From Branchiostoma floridae (taxonomy: Eukaryota > Chordata > Leptocardii > Amphioxiformes > Branchiostomatidae), in assembly GCF_000003815.2 (NCBI RefSeq), contig NC_049979.1, forward strand, positions 3,535,020 to 3,563,519: a DNA stretch of 28,500 nucleotides, read 5' to 3'. Each line of letters begins with the position of its first letter. Position 1 is the stretch's first letter. The notes beneath the pieces are model-generated. The model was not told where the DNA came from. It made no database searches and saw only the letters and a list, made by a program, of their open reading frames with translations. Shown here in pieces: positions 26,975 through 28,500 of this stretch. The translations under genes were made by a program, and so were the position numbers.

Positions 26975-27378
26975 ATTATTTTCGGCGTGGACGCAGTTAT
27001 ATAATGTTCCGTTATCGTTCTACTCAGATGTTATGAGAAGTCCCATTCGTAGTGTTATTATTAGTGTGATCCTCTTTATACTTGTCACAGACATTTAGAG
27101 GAGTTTTAGTCGTATTCCTTTTTGTGTGGTTTACTTTTATACTTGTCACAGACAGTCCCGTTTGTTTCACTGTCTGTTCCTTTTTTATGCTCGATTTAGT
27201 TTAAAGTATTGTATACGCAAGACATCTTTTGTAGTTTATTCTGTATTGTTAACATACTAGTCTATCCTATGTTGCTCTGTTATATATACTGGAGATGATC
27301 TGTTGCAATAAAGTTGTTATGTGATGCGCACAAATTCTCTTCAATGGTGACGGCCTGGAGACCGAACAGTGGAATAAA
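26975..27378 (+). terminator. Receptor 3'UTR with two AATAAA signals
   Basis: AATAAA at 27307-27312 and again at 27373-27378, 333 and 399 bp after the stop codon, with T/GT-rich sequence (GTTGTTATGTG, TTTGTTGTTC) just downstream of each. The UTR is AT-rich with two copies of TTTATACTTGTCACAGACA (about 27075 and 27136). Confidence 0.7.
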
Positions 27379-27379
27379 G

Positions 27380-28290
27380 CTTTGTTGTTCGTCTTAGTTC
27401 GCGGTATCACTTCAGTCAAAACTTCCCACTCAGGGTACCCATAAAATCAACGTTTTCAGGTGGCAAATATAGACAAGATAATTGTGTCAATGAGAAAAAT
27501 CATCTAGGGGACCATCAAACAGTGGTCACATAGACCAGCTGCACGTGGTCCAGGCTGTATGTTAGTGCAGCCACTGTATGCTATTGTGACCAATGAAATA
27601 ACTATCATGGTCACGTAATATTAGGTAGTCTTAAATGTTAATAGGGTAGGGAAAACCTGTTTAAAATATGGTTGGACGAAAAACTGAAGTATTCAGAAGG
27701 GAGGAGGTGATGTTTGCGAGTAAATAGTCAGGAAAGTAACAAACTGCAAAAAGACGAAACAGAACAAGCAACATATATTCAACACGGAGTTGTCTGGGAA
27801 TTCCACCAGTAAACCCATTGTGTCAGGTGTTACTGTATTTTTACTCTTATTGAGCGTATTCAGCCAGGAAGCGTGTTCTTTAATAGCATAGCACTAGCAT
27901 AGCATAGGGTTCGGATAGTGTTCTTGTACCTCGAAGTTCGTCGACTGTTAAAAGCAACAAAAGCATAGCTGTAGCAGTGCAAGAGATCTTATTAAACAAG
28001 TCGGTGTCAAGGACACTGCACCGTGACAAGGCATGGGATAAAACTTGTAAGTTTGTTATGGCAAATACGTAAACATCACCCGGATGTCATCCACCTCCAG
28101 CAGCCGTGGGGTCCGGCTCCCGTCAGGCCGTCTTTGTGACCACGTTACTAAATGGCGTTAAGGTTCAAAGGTTATCAGAACCCTGGTGATCTATCTCGGG
28201 TCCCTGACACTCTGGTCACGTGATTCATTAACCCTCCAAGCAGATGTTTGGTTACAGCTTGTTTTGAACGTCAACGATCTGGACAATGGC
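27380..28290. other. Intergenic stretch, no gene recognised
   Basis: No supported coding frame. It has a short tandem of AGCATAG (about 27885-27907) and a copy of the AAGCAGATG motif (28238-28246). Confidence 0.4.
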
Positions 28291-28299
28291 CTATTCGTT

Positions 28300-28400
28300 G
28301 GTGAAATGGCCAATCATTCCAAAGATTGTAGCTCATTGGTTACGCGTTTTGGCTCATTGATTTGCCCTGACGTATCAATGACGTATTAGAGTGACGTCAG
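28300..28400. promoter_or_regulatory. Possible promoter: CCAAT boxes and CRE sites
   Basis: CCAAT at 28310-28314, inverted CCAAT (ATTGG) at 28335-28339, two CRE-like TGACGTAT (28368-28375 and 28379-28386, 11 bp apart) and a full TGACGTCA at 28392-28399. Such clustering suits a cyclic-AMP-responsive promoter for a gene beyond the right edge. Confidence 0.3.
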
Positions 28401-28500
28401 AGGCACTCCCTATTACAAACCTAAGACCTTTTTAATGAAAGCAAGAAAACAAACTGTTTGGTGTAAGAAATAAGTTGTCTTGGACGGTAGTGGAAGAGCA

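Overview
The window looks like nuclear DNA of an invertebrate chordate, most probably a lancelet (Branchiostoma). The basis is short exons in long introns, vertebrate-like gene families, many small inverted-repeat transposons, and minisatellites that straddle exon/intron boundaries. I recall the last trait being reported in amphioxus under the name 'mirage' minisatellites; that recollection, and the organism call, are inference.

Layout: (1) 1-4037 is mostly non-coding. It holds a possible Kelch-type exon or pseudogene on the minus strand at the left edge, a small inverted-repeat element, and a hammerhead-ribozyme-like relic. (2) 4038-10742, plus strand, is the 3' part of a collapsin response mediator protein / dihydropyrimidinase-like gene (CRMP/DPYSL): twelve exons fit the family in order and phase, including a homologous alternative pair, and the CRMP-specific C-terminal tail is present. 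The 5' exons lie off the window. (3) 10743-19885 is about 9 kb of intergenic DNA with transposon fragments, candidate SINEs, a GT microsatellite and hairpins, and no gene I can support. (4) 20011-26974, plus strand, is a complete-looking seven-exon class A GPCR gene of the neuropeptide-receptor type, 747 codons with a cytoplasmic tail of about 400 residues. Its intron 3 carries a tRNA-Val(UAC) gene. (5) 26975-28500 is the receptor 3'UTR with two AATAAA signals, then non-coding DNA ending in a CCAAT/CRE-rich stretch that may be the promoter of a gene to the right.

The most unusual feature is local copying of exon edges into neighbouring introns. In the receptor gene, exons 2, 3 and 4 have their 3' ends plus splice donor tandemly copied 5, 5 and 3 times into the downstream intron, and the start of exon 6 is copied upstream across a minisatellite. 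In the CRMP gene, exon 5 has a partial acceptor-side copy upstream and a decayed partial copy downstream, and the next exon exists as two diverged in-frame versions. The two genes show no obvious functional link beyond plausible neural roles: CRMPs act in growth-cone cytoskeletal signalling and the receptor probably binds a neuropeptide.
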